Source: a virus. From it: a stretch of 34,590 bases of DNA. Of this stretch, positions 1 to 8,484 are shown piece by piece. The position numbers and the translations under genes were made by a program. The DNA is taken from the IMG/VR virus record IMGVR_UViG_3300042565_000864, positions 1-34,590 of that record. One strand, written 5' to 3'. The notes beneath the pieces were generated by a model. The model was given only the letters and a program-made list of their open reading frames with translations, made no database searches and was not told the DNA's origin. Numbering within the stretch: position 1 is the stretch's first letter; each line of letters begins with the position of its first letter.

Positions 1-240
1 GCCGCGTCTTTGACCGTGCCGTCTGTGGACGTCAACGGCCTGTCCTGCAAACCGTCTATCGCTATCATCGTGCCGGAAGGTGCGGCGGTGCGTTGGCGAG
101 ACGACGACACTGCTCCGACCGCAAGCGTCGGAATGCCCTTGGCAAACGGTGTCACCTTGCAGTACGACGGCGACCTGACCAAGATCCAGTTCATTGAGCA
201 GACCGGCACGGCCAAGCTCAACATCACTTACTACGCTTGA
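1..240 (+). CDS. small probable virion protein, 5' end outside window
   Basis: The reading frame is open from the first base and ends in TGA at 238-240, so this is the C-terminal part (about 79 residues) of a gene that starts upstream. The only in-window start candidate is a TTG at 10 with no ribosome site, so I treat it as truncated. The sequence is rich in Val, Thr and Ala with alternating hydrophobic residues, as in small beta-sandwich virion proteins found near the portal and scaffold genes of P22-like phages. No catalytic motif is visible. The coiled-coil gene follows after 7 bases. The structural role is inferred from context. Confidence 0.6.
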   Translation, partial: AASLTVPSVDVNGLSCKPSIAIIVPEGAAVRWRDDDTAPTASVGMPLANGVTLQYDGDLTKIQFIEQTGTAKLNITYYA

Positions 241-247
241 GGTCGAC

Positions 248-748
248 ATGAACGTCTTCAACACAACCGGCCAAATCGATTATTTTGATTATTTTGCCAA
301 CCAGTTGCCAAAAGATTTGGCGGCAATGGCGCAACTGCGAGATGAGTTGGTCAAGCGCCAAGGCGCTCTGACGGCGGTCGACGACGCCAACAAGTTGCGC
401 ACTGACGCGCAGGCCGTGCTGGCCGATGCAAAGACGCAAGCGGCTGACTTGATCGGCAGCGCCAAGGCTCAGCACGACACCAAGATGGCCGAGATCAGCG
501 CCGCGCAGAAAAAGCTGGACGACACGCTGAAGACGCTGACCAAACGCGAGAAAGAGTTCGACGCCAGCTACAACACCAAGTCGGCTGACCTTGCCAAGCG
601 CGAGAGCCAGCTTGCGGCGCTGCAAAGCGAACTGAACGCTCAAGAAGCAAACCTTGACCAGCGAGAGATCAAAGTTGCAAACGATCGCGCTACTTTGGAC
701 GCCCGCATCAAGGCATTTCAAGAAAAGGTTGCATCTTTGTCGATTTGA
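248..748 (+). CDS. coiled-coil protein upstream of scaffold
   Basis: This is a 166-residue protein starting at ATG 248 behind a GAGG ribosome site. From about residue 30 to the end it is almost continuous charged heptad sequence rich in Lys, Glu, Asp, Ala and Gln, predicting one long alpha-helical coiled coil. There is no signal peptide or membrane segment. Genes of this kind sit directly before the scaffold in many P22-like phages, and an assembly or minor head role is likely, but I do not recognise a named family. The next gene is separated by a 51-base gap containing a stem-loop. Confidence 0.72.
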   Translation: MNVFNTTGQIDYFDYFANQLPKDLAAMAQLRDELVKRQGALTAVDDANKLRTDAQAVLADAKTQAADLIGSAKAQHDTKMAEISAAQKKLDDTLKTLTKREKEFDASYNTKSADLAKRESQLAALQSELNAQEANLDQREIKVANDRATLDARIKAFQEKVASLSI

Positions 749-760
749 TGTAGTATGACC

Positions 761-784
761 GTACCTGTGCGGCCCACAGGGTAC
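761..784 (+). promoter_or_regulatory. stem-loop in leader of scaffold gene
   Basis: GTACCTGTG (761-769) pairs with CACA plus GGTAC (775-784) across a five-base loop, with one bulged G at 779. The hairpin ends about 15 bases before the scaffold ATG at 800, whose ribosome site (AGAGTAG) is weak. No U-tract follows, so a translational or RNA-processing role is more likely than termination. Function is inference. Confidence 0.4.
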
Positions 785-799
785 TCGTTAGAGTAGACC

Positions 800-1570
800 A
801 TGCAAGAAAACCAGTTAGCGGAACTTGACTCCGCGTCAGCGGCCCCCGAGACGGCCTCGGAACAGCCGCCGCAGCAACCTGACCAGGTTGTTGCACCTGA
901 TACGCCGGCCAAGACGTTCACTCAAGAAGAGTTGGACGACATCATTCGCAAGAGGCTTGCGAAAGAGCAGCGAAAGTGGGAGCGCCAGCAACGCCAACCC
1001 GCAGCGCCGCCCCAGCCACAAGAGATCCCGCCTGCGGATCAGTTCGAGTCAGTCGATGCCTACGCGCAAGCGTTGGCCGAGAAGAAGGCTCAAGAGCTGA
1101 TGCAACAGCGAGAAATCGAGCGGCAACAGTCGGAACTGCTGGAAAGCTACGCTGAACGTGAAGAGTCGGCAAGGGACAAGTACGAAGACTTCGAGCAAGT
1201 CGTCTACAACCCAAGCCTTCGCGTCACGACAGTCATGGCGCAGACGATTCAGGCTTCTGATCTTGGTCCCGACATTGCGTACTACCTCGGGTCCAATCCG
1301 AAAGAGGCTGACCGAATCGCCCGGCTCTCGCCGATCTTGCAAGCCAAAGAGATCGGGAAGTTGGAAGCCAAGTTGGTCGACAACCCTCCCGTCGTTCGCA
1401 AACCAACCAAGGCGCCTGACCCTATCGCGCCCGTGACAGCCTCTCGGTCTAATTCGCCGAAGTTTGACACCACCGACCCGCGTTCAGTTGGGGCGATGTC
1501 AACCTCGGACTGGATCGAAGCGGAGCGGCAGCGGCAGATCAGAGCGTGGAAAGCTAGGCACAACGCCTAA
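800..1570 (+). CDS. scaffolding protein
   Basis: This 256-residue acidic and Gln-rich protein lies immediately upstream of the coat gene, where P22-like phages keep their scaffold. Residues about 1-35 are Glu/Pro/Ala-rich and disordered, about 35-135 are strongly helical and charged with runs of Gln, Arg and Glu, and the extreme C-terminus is short and basic (WKARHNA). In P22 scaffold a basic C-terminal helix-turn-helix binds coat, and the basic tail here fits that role. The family is short on conserved motifs, so the call rests on composition, length and position. The gap to the coat gene is 17 bases. Confidence 0.85.
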   Translation: MQENQLAELDSASAAPETASEQPPQQPDQVVAPDTPAKTFTQEELDDIIRKRLAKEQRKWERQQRQPAAPPQPQEIPPADQFESVDAYAQALAEKKAQELMQQREIERQQSELLESYAEREESARDKYEDFEQVVYNPSLRVTTVMAQTIQASDLGPDIAYYLGSNPKEADRIARLSPILQAKEIGKLEAKLVDNPPVVRKPTKAPDPIAPVTASRSNSPKFDTTDPRSVGAMSTSDWIEAERQRQIRAWKARHNA

Positions 1571-1587
1571 TTCACAAAGGATTTATC

Positions 1588-2793
1588 ATGGCTAATTCAT
1601 TGCTTACGATTGACATGATCACGAGGAAGATTCTCGAAATTCTTGAGAACAACCTTGTGATCACCCGTACTGTCAACCGACAGTACGACTCTTCCTTCGC
1701 GCAAGAAGGCGCGAAGATCGGCTCCACCCTGCGTATCCGTCTGCCGGACCGCGCTCTGGTGACCGACGGTGCTGCGCTGCAAGTGCAGGACGACAACGAG
1801 CAGTTCACCACGCTGACCGTTGCCAGCCAGAAGCACATCGGCGTCAACTTCACGACCGCTGAACTGACCATGCAGCTCGACGACTTCGCCGAGCGGGTGC
1901 TGAAGCCTCGTATCAGCCAGCTTGCGTCCAGCATCGACGCCGACGTCGCCAACTCGTTCCAGAACATCTTCCAGTCGGTGGGTACGCCTGGCACGACTCC
2001 TGGAACCAGTCTGGTGCTGCTGCAAGCCCAGCAGAAGCTGAACGAAGCGGCTGCCGTCATGTCGCCCCGTTATGCCACCGTCAACCCGGCCGCCAATGCC
2101 GCGCTGGTCGAGGGCATGAAGGGTCTGTTCAACCCGGTGTCGACCATCAGCAAGCAGTTCAAGACCGGACTGATGGCTGAAGGCATCCTCGGGTATGAAG
2201 AGATGAACATGAGCCAGTCGATCAAGCAGCACACGACCGGCACCCGCACAGGATCGCACACTGTCACCACGACCGTGTCGACCCAAGGCGCGACCACCAT
2301 CGCGATCACCGGCACGGGCACGCAGACGATCAAGAAGGGCGACGTCTTCACCATCGCTAACGTGTATGCGGTCAACCCGCAAACCCGCGAGTCGACTGGG
2401 TCGCTCCAGCAGTTCGTTGTGACGGCCGACGTGACCGCCTCGGGTGGCGCGTATGCCAGCGTCTCAATCAGCCCGGCGATCTACACCGCCAACCAAGCTC
2501 TGGCTACCGTGGACTCGTTCCCGCAGTCCGGCGCGGCGGTCACCTTCTTGGGCAGCGCCAGCACCCAGTACCCGCAGAACCTGATCTACCACCGCGACGC
2601 CATCACGTTCGCGACGGCCGATCTGGTGATGCCGCAGGGTGTCGATATGGCGAGCCGTCAGGTCCACAACGGCATCAGTCTGCGTGTCGTGCGTCAGTAC
2701 GACATCAACAACGACCGTATGCCTTGCCGGGTCGACGTGCTGTATGGCTACTCGGTGATCCGTCCGCAGATGGCTGTGCGGATGTGGGGCTAA
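1588..2793 (+). CDS. major capsid (coat) protein, P22 gp5-like
   Basis: The 401-residue product forms the icosahedral head shell. It matches the P22 coat type in length and in its beginning (MANSLLTIDMITRKILEI), the NNLVITRTVNRQYDSSFA stretch, a middle insertion of alternating Thr/Val strands (about 215-310) that fits the telokin-like I-domain, and a closing strand region (RVDVLYGYSVIRPQMAVRMWG without the last residue counted). It starts at ATG 1588 behind AAAGG. It is preceded by the scaffold and followed by a strong stem-loop that could reduce read-through into the next genes. No oddities seen. Confidence 0.95.
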   Translation: MANSLLTIDMITRKILEILENNLVITRTVNRQYDSSFAQEGAKIGSTLRIRLPDRALVTDGAALQVQDDNEQFTTLTVASQKHIGVNFTTAELTMQLDDFAERVLKPRISQLASSIDADVANSFQNIFQSVGTPGTTPGTSLVLLQAQQKLNEAAAVMSPRYATVNPAANAALVEGMKGLFNPVSTISKQFKTGLMAEGILGYEEMNMSQSIKQHTTGTRTGSHTVTTTVSTQGATTIAITGTGTQTIKKGDVFTIANVYAVNPQTRESTGSLQQFVVTADVTASGGAYASVSISPAIYTANQALATVDSFPQSGAAVTFLGSASTQYPQNLIYHRDAITFATADLVMPQGVDMASRQVHNGISLRVVRQYDINNDRMPCRVDVLYGYSVIRPQMAVRMWG

Positions 2794-2797
2794 AGGG

Positions 2798-2813
2798 AGG
2801 GGCTTCGGCCCCT
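2798..2813 (+). terminator. UUCG stem-loop after coat gene
   Basis: AGGGGC-TTCG-GCCCCT forms a six-base-pair stem closed by a cUUCGg tetraloop five bases after the coat stop codon. It is followed by only TT and a mixed stretch, then TTTTT at 2822-2826, so it is at best a leaky terminator or a 3'-end stabiliser for coat mRNA. Confidence 0.55.
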
Positions 2814-2840
2814 TTCAATCATTTTTGAAAGGATACAATC

Positions 2841-3248
2841 ATGGCTCTTCCTAATGGTGCTGGTGGCTATCAGCTTGGCGCGGGCAATCGTGACGAAACC
2901 ACGATGGGCTACGCGGCGGCGCCTCAAACCGCTACTTCGACCGCGACCCTGTCTGCTGCTCAGATCTTGGGCGGTATGCTGGTAGCAAACCCCTCGACCT
3001 CGGCTGCGACCTACACGCTGCCGACCGCTGCGCTGATCGACGCGGCGCTGCCGAATGCAACGATTGGCAGCACGTTTGATCTGTTCATCGTGAACACCGG
3101 GACGTCGTCCGGTACTGTCACGCTTGCAACGGCAACGGGTCTGACCGACGGCGGGAATGCGTTTGTGGCGGTGGCGATCACCTCCAGCGCCGCGTTCCGG
3201 TTCCGCAAAACGGCCGAGGGTGCGTACACGGTCTACAAGATCGCGTAA
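2841..3248 (+). CDS. probable head decoration or minor virion protein
   Basis: The 135-residue protein starts at ATG 2841 behind AAAGGA. It is rich in Ala, Thr, Ser and Gly with repeated short hydrophobic strands (for example STFDLFIVNTGTSSGTVTLA), typical of a compact beta fold, and has no charged active-site-like clusters, signal peptide or membrane segment. It lies directly behind the coat gene, where capsid decoration proteins often lie. The neighbouring 3261 gene has the same size class and composition and could be a distant paralogue. The role is inferred from context and composition. Confidence 0.7.
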   Translation: MALPNGAGGYQLGAGNRDETTMGYAAAPQTATSTATLSAAQILGGMLVANPSTSAATYTLPTAALIDAALPNATIGSTFDLFIVNTGTSSGTVTLATATGLTDGGNAFVAVAITSSAAFRFRKTAEGAYTVYKIA

Positions 3249-3260
3249 AGGAGCAAGCAC

Positions 3261-3623
3261 ATGGCAGCGAACAACAAACCTGTTGGCGTGGCCTATTCTG
3301 ACCCGGCTTTATCGGCGTTCTACCTCAACGCTCCGGTCACCAAGACCGCCAGCTTTACGCTGGGCGAAGAAGAGAACTTCGTCATCGCCAACGGCGCTTC
3401 GGCCAACGTCACGGTGACGTTGCCGAGCGGCGCCGATTACATCGGTCGGACGGTCTTTGTCAAAAATCTGTCGGCTACTTACACCTTGATCTCGGCGTCG
3501 TCCAACGTCAAGCCTCGTACCTCGGGTACTGCTGGCACCGCCATTCTGGCGGCGTCCGCAGGCGCCTGGGCGATCTTGGTTTGCGAAGACGGCACGAACT
3601 GGGTTGTGATGGCTGGCAACTAA
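3261..3623 (+). CDS. small beta-rich virion protein
   Basis: The 120-residue protein starts at ATG 3261 behind a clear AAAGGAG site, 12 bases after the previous gene. Alternating strands such as ANVTVTLPSGADYIGRTVFV and a final WAILVCEDGTNWVVMAG suggest a beta-sandwich. Similar Thr/Ser/Ala-rich proteins lie between coat and neck genes in related phages and are usually virion components. No enzymatic motif is visible. A strong UUCG stem-loop follows its stop. Confidence 0.68.
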   Translation: MAANNKPVGVAYSDPALSAFYLNAPVTKTASFTLGEEENFVIANGASANVTVTLPSGADYIGRTVFVKNLSATYTLISASSNVKPRTSGTAGTAILAASAGAWAILVCEDGTNWVVMAGN

Positions 3624-3628
3624 ACGGG

Positions 3629-3646
3629 CGGGGGCTTCGGCCCCCG
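3629..3646 (+). terminator. UUCG stem-loop between virion genes
   Basis: CGGGGGC-TTCG-GCCCCCG gives a seven-base-pair stem with a cUUCGg loop, extendable by G-U pairs. TTCTACCC follows instead of a U-run, so full termination is doubtful. It lies nine bases before the ATG at 3655, which has no visible ribosome site. Confidence 0.5.
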
Positions 3647-3654
3647 TTCTACCC

Positions 3655-3843
3655 ATGCCCCTTATTTACATGAAGCACCCGGTTCACGGGGACAAAATCG
3701 CCACTCTTGAGCTAGAAGCCGAGCATGATGAAAAGCACGGCTGGGAGCGGTATACTCCGGGCGAAGAGCCGGCACCGGAGCCGGTGAACGAATTGCGGCC
3801 GCGCCGCCGCCGGGAGTCAGCCCATGTCGACGTCAGCCGGTGA
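3655..3843 (+). CDS. small hypothetical protein before gp4-like gene
   Basis: This 62-residue protein begins MPLIYMKHPVHGDKIATL and ends in an Arg-rich tail (RPRRRRESAHVDVSR). The N-terminal half resembles short phage proteins that carry a MKHP..G.K..... motif, but I know no function. No Shine-Dalgarno sequence is visible before ATG 3655 or the alternative ATG 3670, so expression may depend on the preceding hairpin or on coupling. Its 3' end overlaps the gp4-like gene by 20 bases in another frame. Confidence 0.6.
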   Translation: MPLIYMKHPVHGDKIATLELEAEHDEKHGWERYTPGEEPAPEPVNELRPRRRRESAHVDVSR

Positions 3844-4540
3844 TCTGATCAACGGTGCGCTGCGCCTCTTAGGCCAACTTGCAGAGGGTGAGACGCCGTC
3901 AGCCGAGACGTCTGCGGACGCCTTGATGGCGATGAACCAGATGATTGACAGTTGGAGCACCGAACGGCTGTCGGTGTTCGCGACACGCGATGACGTCTTT
4001 ACTTGGCCGGCCAACACGATCAGCCGTACTTACGGCCCGTCGGGCGACTTTGTCGGCACCCGGCCTATCTTGCTGGATGACAGCACCTACTTCAAAGACA
4101 CGTCAAGCGGTCTGTCGTATGACATCCTGTTCATCAATCAGGACCAGTACAACGGCATCGCGCTGAAGACGGTCGGGAGCACGTTCCCGCAGGTGATGTG
4201 GGTCAACATGACCTACCCTGACGTCGAGATGTATGTGTACCCAAGGCCGACCAAGGACTTGGAGTTTCATCTGGTGTCGGTGCAGGCGCTGTCGCAGCCT
4301 GCCAACTTGGCGACGGTGCTGTCGTTCCCGCCAGGCTACCTGCGGGCGTTCCGGTACTGTTTGGCGATGGAGTTGGCGCCTGAGTTCGGTGTCGAGCCGT
4401 CGATGCAGGTGCAGCGGATCGCGATGGTGGCTAAGCGCAATCTGAAGCGGATCAACAATCCGGAAGACCTGATGGCGATGCCGTACAGTCTGGTGAACCG
4501 ACGTAGGCAAAGATTCAACATCTTCTCGGGCGGGTATTGA
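3824..4540 (+). CDS. tail accessory factor, P22 gp4-like
   Basis: The 238-residue protein fits the P22 gp4 head-completion family, which binds under the portal ring after packaging and begins tail assembly. The N-terminal helical stretch (GDLINGALRLLGQLAEGE, then MNQMIDSWSTERL) is characteristic, as is its place between the coat group and a gp10-like gene. The middle has Tyr/Pro-rich segments (VYPRPTKDLEFHLV). ATG 3824 has a GGGAG site inside the preceding gene. Its TGA overlaps the next ATG (TGATG at 4538-4542), indicating translational coupling. Confidence 0.85.
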   Translation: MSTSAGDLINGALRLLGQLAEGETPSAETSADALMAMNQMIDSWSTERLSVFATRDDVFTWPANTISRTYGPSGDFVGTRPILLDDSTYFKDTSSGLSYDILFINQDQYNGIALKTVGSTFPQVMWVNMTYPDVEMYVYPRPTKDLEFHLVSVQALSQPANLATVLSFPPGYLRAFRYCLAMELAPEFGVEPSMQVQRIAMVAKRNLKRINNPEDLMAMPYSLVNRRRQRFNIFSGGY

Positions 4541-6045
4541 TGAAGACGCCCATCCTCGGCGCCTCCTATGTCGCGGCCAGCATCAACGCCGCGAACGACC
4601 GCTGCGTGAACCTTTACCCAGAGATCGTGCAGCAAGGCGGCAAAGAGCCTGCGTTCCTGCGCCGGGCGCCGGGGCTGAAGCTCATTACGCCGACGGTTAG
4701 CGGCTCGCCTGTCTCAACGCTTGACAACGGCCCGGTGCGCGGGCTGCACGTCTACGGCGGCAAACTGTACGTCGTGACGGCAGAAGCCCCGGCAACGCTG
4801 CCCTACCCCGAGACCAAGTTGTGGGAGTTGGACGCCAACTACGCGGCTACGCTGCGGGGCACGGTTGCTACTGACGTCGGCACGGGCCAGGTTACGATGG
4901 CCGACAACGGCACGCAGATGTTCTTGGCGTGCGGCGATGCGGCCGGCACCAGTTACATCTACAACAACAGCACGACTGCGTTCGCAGAGATCACGGACCC
5001 TGACTTCCCCGGCGCCTCCTCTGTCGGGTTCATTGACGGGTACTTTGTCTTCAGCGAGCCAGACAGCCAAAAGTTGTGGGTGACTGAACTGCTGGACGGC
5101 ACCTCGGTCGATCCGTTGGACTTTGCAAGCGCCGAGGGCGCGCCTGACGACATCCTGTCAGTTGTTGTCAGCAACCGTGAGATCTGGGTGTTCGGCACGA
5201 CCTCGACCGAGGTCTGGTACAACGCGGGCGGGCCTGACTTCCCGCTTGAACGGATCGCAGGCGCCTTCAACGAACTGGGCTGCGCCGCCCAGTATTCGAC
5301 CGCCAAGTTGTCGAACGTGGTGTTCTGGCTGGGCCGCAACCAAGAGGGCCAAGGGATCGTCTATCGGTCGAACGGCTACATCGGCGAGCGGATCAGCACG
5401 CACGCGGTCGAGACCGCCATCCAAAGCTATGACACGATCGAAGATGCGATCAGCATGGTGTACCAGCAGGACGGGCACCCGTTCTATGTGCTGACCTTCC
5501 CGAGCGCCAACAAGACTTGGGTCTACGACTTGGCGACTGGCTTGTGGCATGAGCGGGCCGGATGGATTGCGTCTGAGTTTACGCGGCATCGCGCCAACTG
5601 CATGGCGTCCTTCAACGGCAAGATCATCGTCGGTGACTACATCAACGGCAAGCTTTACGAGCTTGACTTGGGCACCTACAAGGATGACGGCGACGTGCAG
5701 CGTTGGCTGCGGTCGTGGCGGGCGCTTCAGACCGGCCAGAACAACCTGAACCGCACGGCGCAGCACGCGCTGCAACTGGACTGCGAGTCGGGTGTCGGAC
5801 TGGTAACGGGCCAGGGTAGCGACCCCCAGGTCATGCTGCGGTGGTCAGACGATGGCGGGCACATCTGGTCAAACGAGCACTGGCGGTCGATGGGCAAGAT
5901 CGGCGAGACCGGGCGCCGGGTGATCTGGCGGCGGCTGGGGATGACCGAGCGCCTGCGGGATCGGGTGTACGAACTGAGCGGTACAGATCCGGTGAAAATC
6001 GCGATCATGGGCGCTGAGCTGCGCGCGAGCGGAACCAATGCCTAA
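4540..6045 (+). CDS. packaged DNA stabilization protein, P22 gp10-like
   Basis: The 501-residue product matches P22 gp10, the tail-hub protein that assembles after gp4 and closes the portal channel. Visible signatures are the N-terminal CVNLYPEIV element, GKLYVVT strands, repeated propeller-like beta blades (ETKLWELDANY, NREIWVFGTTSTEVWYN, NKTWVYDLATGLWHERAGW) and a C-terminal MLRWSDDGGHIWSNEHW segment. The start is ATG 4540, coupled to the gp4-like stop; a TTG one codon upstream is less likely. The end overlaps the next gene by eight bases. Confidence 0.87.
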   Translation: MKTPILGASYVAASINAANDRCVNLYPEIVQQGGKEPAFLRRAPGLKLITPTVSGSPVSTLDNGPVRGLHVYGGKLYVVTAEAPATLPYPETKLWELDANYAATLRGTVATDVGTGQVTMADNGTQMFLACGDAAGTSYIYNNSTTAFAEITDPDFPGASSVGFIDGYFVFSEPDSQKLWVTELLDGTSVDPLDFASAEGAPDDILSVVVSNREIWVFGTTSTEVWYNAGGPDFPLERIAGAFNELGCAAQYSTAKLSNVVFWLGRNQEGQGIVYRSNGYIGERISTHAVETAIQSYDTIEDAISMVYQQDGHPFYVLTFPSANKTWVYDLATGLWHERAGWIASEFTRHRANCMASFNGKIIVGDYINGKLYELDLGTYKDDGDVQRWLRSWRALQTGQNNLNRTAQHALQLDCESGVGLVTGQGSDPQVMLRWSDDGGHIWSNEHWRSMGKIGETGRRVIWRRLGMTERLRDRVYELSGTDPVKIAIMGAELRASGTNA

Positions 6046-6592
6046 CCCGCAACCGTTCCGCATCCCCGCGCAGCGGGTGCCGCTGGTCGAGACTGAGCAG
6101 GGGCTGATGCGGCGCGAGTGGTATCGGTTCTTCAACCGCAAGCCCCGCCACGGGTCGTTCTTCGACACCACAACGCAGACTGCGGCGGCTACCAACACGG
6201 GGTACGCCGTGACGTTCAACAACACGGCTACGTCGTTTGGGATCGGGATTGGGCAGCCTACTTCGCGAATTTATGTCCCTGATACGTCGACCTACGACTT
6301 CGAGTTTTCGTTGCAGGTTGACAAGACATCCGGTGGTTCAGCCCTGCTGTATGTTTGGCCGCGTATCAACGGCATCGACGTGCCAGACTCAGCCAGCCGG
6401 CTGCGTGTCAAAGACAACAACGACGAGACCGTTGCGTCGTGGAACTTCATGCTAGATTTGCAGGGTGGCAGCTACTTTGAGTTGATGTGGGCAGTTGACG
6501 ACACATCCGTGCAGTTGCTTACCGAGCCTGCGGCCGCATTTTGTCCGGCGATTCCGTCGGCCATTCTGACCGTTTTTGAGGTGTCGCTATGA
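6038..6592 (+). CDS. probable tail or neck structural protein
   Basis: The 184-residue protein has a short basic N-terminus (about 1-40, with REWYRFFNRKPRHGSFFD) followed by a jelly-roll-like beta domain (TGYAVTFNNTATSFGIG, SALLYVWPRINGIDV, FELMWAVDDTSVQLL). This C1q/TNF-like strand pattern is common in phage tail and host-contact proteins. It lies between gp10-like and fibre genes, the position of the P22 tail needle, but no long trimeric coiled coil is present, so I do not call it a needle. Its TGA overlaps the ATG of the fibre gene. Confidence 0.68.
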   Translation: MPNPQPFRIPAQRVPLVETEQGLMRREWYRFFNRKPRHGSFFDTTTQTAAATNTGYAVTFNNTATSFGIGIGQPTSRIYVPDTSTYDFEFSLQVDKTSGGSALLYVWPRINGIDVPDSASRLRVKDNNDETVASWNFMLDLQGGSYFELMWAVDDTSVQLLTEPAAAFCPAIPSAILTVFEVSL

Positions 6593-8013
6593 GCGCCTTC
6601 TTGTCCTCTGTCCCCAAGCTTCAGTTCTTTGACGCCAACGGCGATCCGCTGGTGGGTGGAAAACTGTACACCTACGCGGCCGGGACGACCACGCCGCTGG
6701 CGACCTACACCGACTCGACCGGCGCCACGCCCAACACCAACCCGATCATTTTGGATTCCCGAGGCGAGGCGAACGTCTGGTTGACGGCGGTCGCCTACAA
6801 GTTTGAGTTGAAGACGTCCGCTGACGCGCTGATCTGGACGGTGGACAACATCAGCAACGCGCTGAACCTGTCTCAGTTGCTGGCAAACAGCGGGAGCGCC
6901 GCCAACCCGCCGTACACGTTCGCGGCTGACCCGACGACCGGAATGTACTTGGCGGCAATTGGTCAGATCGGGCTGACGGCCAATGGCACGCCGGTGCTGC
7001 GATCGTCTGACACCAGCATGACAATCGGCCAGGCTGGCGGGTCGAACGATGTGGACATTACGCACTACGGCGACATGGCGCAGACCGGCAACGTCACGCA
7101 GACCGGCAACGTTGTGCAGACCGGCAACTGGACGCTGACGGGCGACGTTAACGTTACGGGCGCTGCCGTGTTCAATGAGGCGGGTGCTGACAAGGACTTT
7201 CGCGTTGAGGGCGATACAAACCCCAATCTGCTGTTTGTTGACGCGTCAACTGATCGTGTAGGTGTAGGTACGAACGCGCCGGCGCACACGTTGGACGTCG
7301 ATGTTGCATCTGCCTCGTTCCGGGTGCGAAACGCGACGGGTGGTAACGACTTCACGGTCAAGAGCGTTGCGGGGCCGATCACGCAGATTGGAAGTGTTGC
7401 CAACACCCCTCTGCAAATTTTAACGAACGACGTGGCTCGGATCCACGTCACCGCTGCCGGCAACGTGGGGATCGGCGTCGTCGCGCCCAACGACAAGCTA
7501 GACGTCGACGGGGTCATTAGAATTTCGTCCGGCAACGTGATTCGTTGGGTGGACGGCGGCAACATCCGGTCTTCCATTTTAGGCGACGCAAGTTCCAACC
7601 TTATTTTTTCGACTGCCAGCACTGAGAGAGCGCGCATCTCTGGGGCAGGCTTGTTCCAATACAACAACGGCTACGGTTCGGTCGCCACCGTCTACGGCTG
7701 TCGGGCGTGGATCAACTTTGATGGTACGGCGGTCGTCAGCCCGGCGTCGATGACTGGGGTGCGTGGTAGCGGTAACGTGAGCAGTGTGCTCGATAACGGC
7801 ACGGGCGACTACACGATCAACTTTACGACCGCGATGCCGGATGCCAACTATTCGGTGGTCTGTTCAGCGGGCAACACCGACGCCGCCGGCGAAGAGTTCG
7901 TGGCGTTTACGCCTTCCGCGTCTGTTGTCGCGGGCAGCGTAAAAATTCGCGTGTCGTCCGGGTCCGGCGCCGCGACGGACGTTGCGGTTGTTTCCGCAGC
8001 AATCTTCAGGTGA
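6589..8013 (+). CDS. tail fibre / tailspike-like protein
   Basis: The 474-residue protein has an N-terminal virion-attachment domain (about 1-100) of a type widespread in podovirus fibres: PKLQFFDANGDPLVGGKLYT, then AGTTTPLATYTDSTGA and NPIILDSRGEANVWL. The middle (about 165-190) has a TG-NV-TQTG repeat typical of beta-structured shafts, and two LDVD blocks (after NAPAHT and APNDK) belong to trimeric-fibre repeat types. The last 90 residues form a beta-rich tip (NYSVVCSAGNTD). The LDVD blocks usually precede an S74 auto-cleaving chaperone domain, but none is seen. It would bind the host receptor. ATG 6589 has a GAGGTG site. Confidence 0.83.
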   Translation: MSAFLSSVPKLQFFDANGDPLVGGKLYTYAAGTTTPLATYTDSTGATPNTNPIILDSRGEANVWLTAVAYKFELKTSADALIWTVDNISNALNLSQLLANSGSAANPPYTFAADPTTGMYLAAIGQIGLTANGTPVLRSSDTSMTIGQAGGSNDVDITHYGDMAQTGNVTQTGNVVQTGNWTLTGDVNVTGAAVFNEAGADKDFRVEGDTNPNLLFVDASTDRVGVGTNAPAHTLDVDVASASFRVRNATGGNDFTVKSVAGPITQIGSVANTPLQILTNDVARIHVTAAGNVGIGVVAPNDKLDVDGVIRISSGNVIRWVDGGNIRSSILGDASSNLIFSTASTERARISGAGLFQYNNGYGSVATVYGCRAWINFDGTAVVSPASMTGVRGSGNVSSVLDNGTGDYTINFTTAMPDANYSVVCSAGNTDAAGEEFVAFTPSASVVAGSVKIRVSSGSGAATDVAVVSAAIFR

Positions 8014-8018
8014 TCAGC

Positions 8019-8258
8019 ATGAAAGTCATTTACGCAAAACCAGACGGCGGTGTGGCCATCCTGATCCCTACCGGCGAACTGCCGATTGAGGTGGTCGCCC
8101 GTAAAGATGTACCGCAGGGAGTACCGTACAAGTTTGTCGAGGATAGTGCGGTGCCTACTGACCGGACGTTCAGGAACGCTTGGGTAGCCGAGCCGTTTGA
8201 GCCGGATGGGTACGGTGACCCGGATGGATATTGGAGTGAGCAAAATGATCAAAGTTGA
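8019..8258 (+). CDS. small fibre-associated hypothetical protein
   Basis: This 79-residue protein starts MKVIYAKPDGGVAILIPTGE and contains VARKDVPQGVPYKFV and VPTDRTFRNAW, a pattern I recognise from short phage proteins encoded just after tail fibre genes. Their role is unknown; fibre assembly or a virion part is possible. ATG 8019 with AGGTGA eight bases ahead is preferred to a GTG at 8010 that overlaps the fibre stop. The 3' end overlaps the next gene by 14 bases. Confidence 0.72.
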   Translation: MKVIYAKPDGGVAILIPTGELPIEVVARKDVPQGVPYKFVEDSAVPTDRTFRNAWVAEPFEPDGYGDPDGYWSEQNDQS

Positions 8259-8484
8259 TCTTGACAAAGCCAAGGTGATCGCTCACGATCGCCGTCGTGC
8301 GGCTCGCGAGAAGGAGTTCGCGCCGTTTGACGACATCATTGCCAAGCAGATCCCCGGCGTATCCGCACAGCAAGCCGAGGCCGAGCGCCAAAAGATCCGC
8401 GACAAGTACGCCGCCATGCAGACTGCAATCGATGCAGCTCAAACGCCTGACGCGATCAAAGCCGCGCTGGAAGGGGTGAAGTAA
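8245..8484 (+). CDS. small helical hypothetical protein
   Basis: The 79-residue protein is mostly charged helix (DLDKAKVIAHDRRRAAREKE, AEAERQKIRDKYAAM) with an Ala-rich end. The start at ATG 8245 follows GGAG at 8233, inside the preceding gene. It resembles short phage proteins related to tail fibre assembly or bulk-tail accessory factors only in composition and place. TAATG joins it to the next gene. Function unknown. Confidence 0.68.
   Translation: MIKVDLDKAKVIAHDRRRAAREKEFAPFDDIIAKQIPGVSAQQAEAERQKIRDKYAAMQTAIDAAQTPDAIKAALEGVK

Noticed and set aside
6589-8013. S74 intramolecular chaperone domain in the tail fibre
   Set aside because: LDVD-type shaft repeats that often precede S74 domains are present, but no S74 catalytic region follows before the stop.
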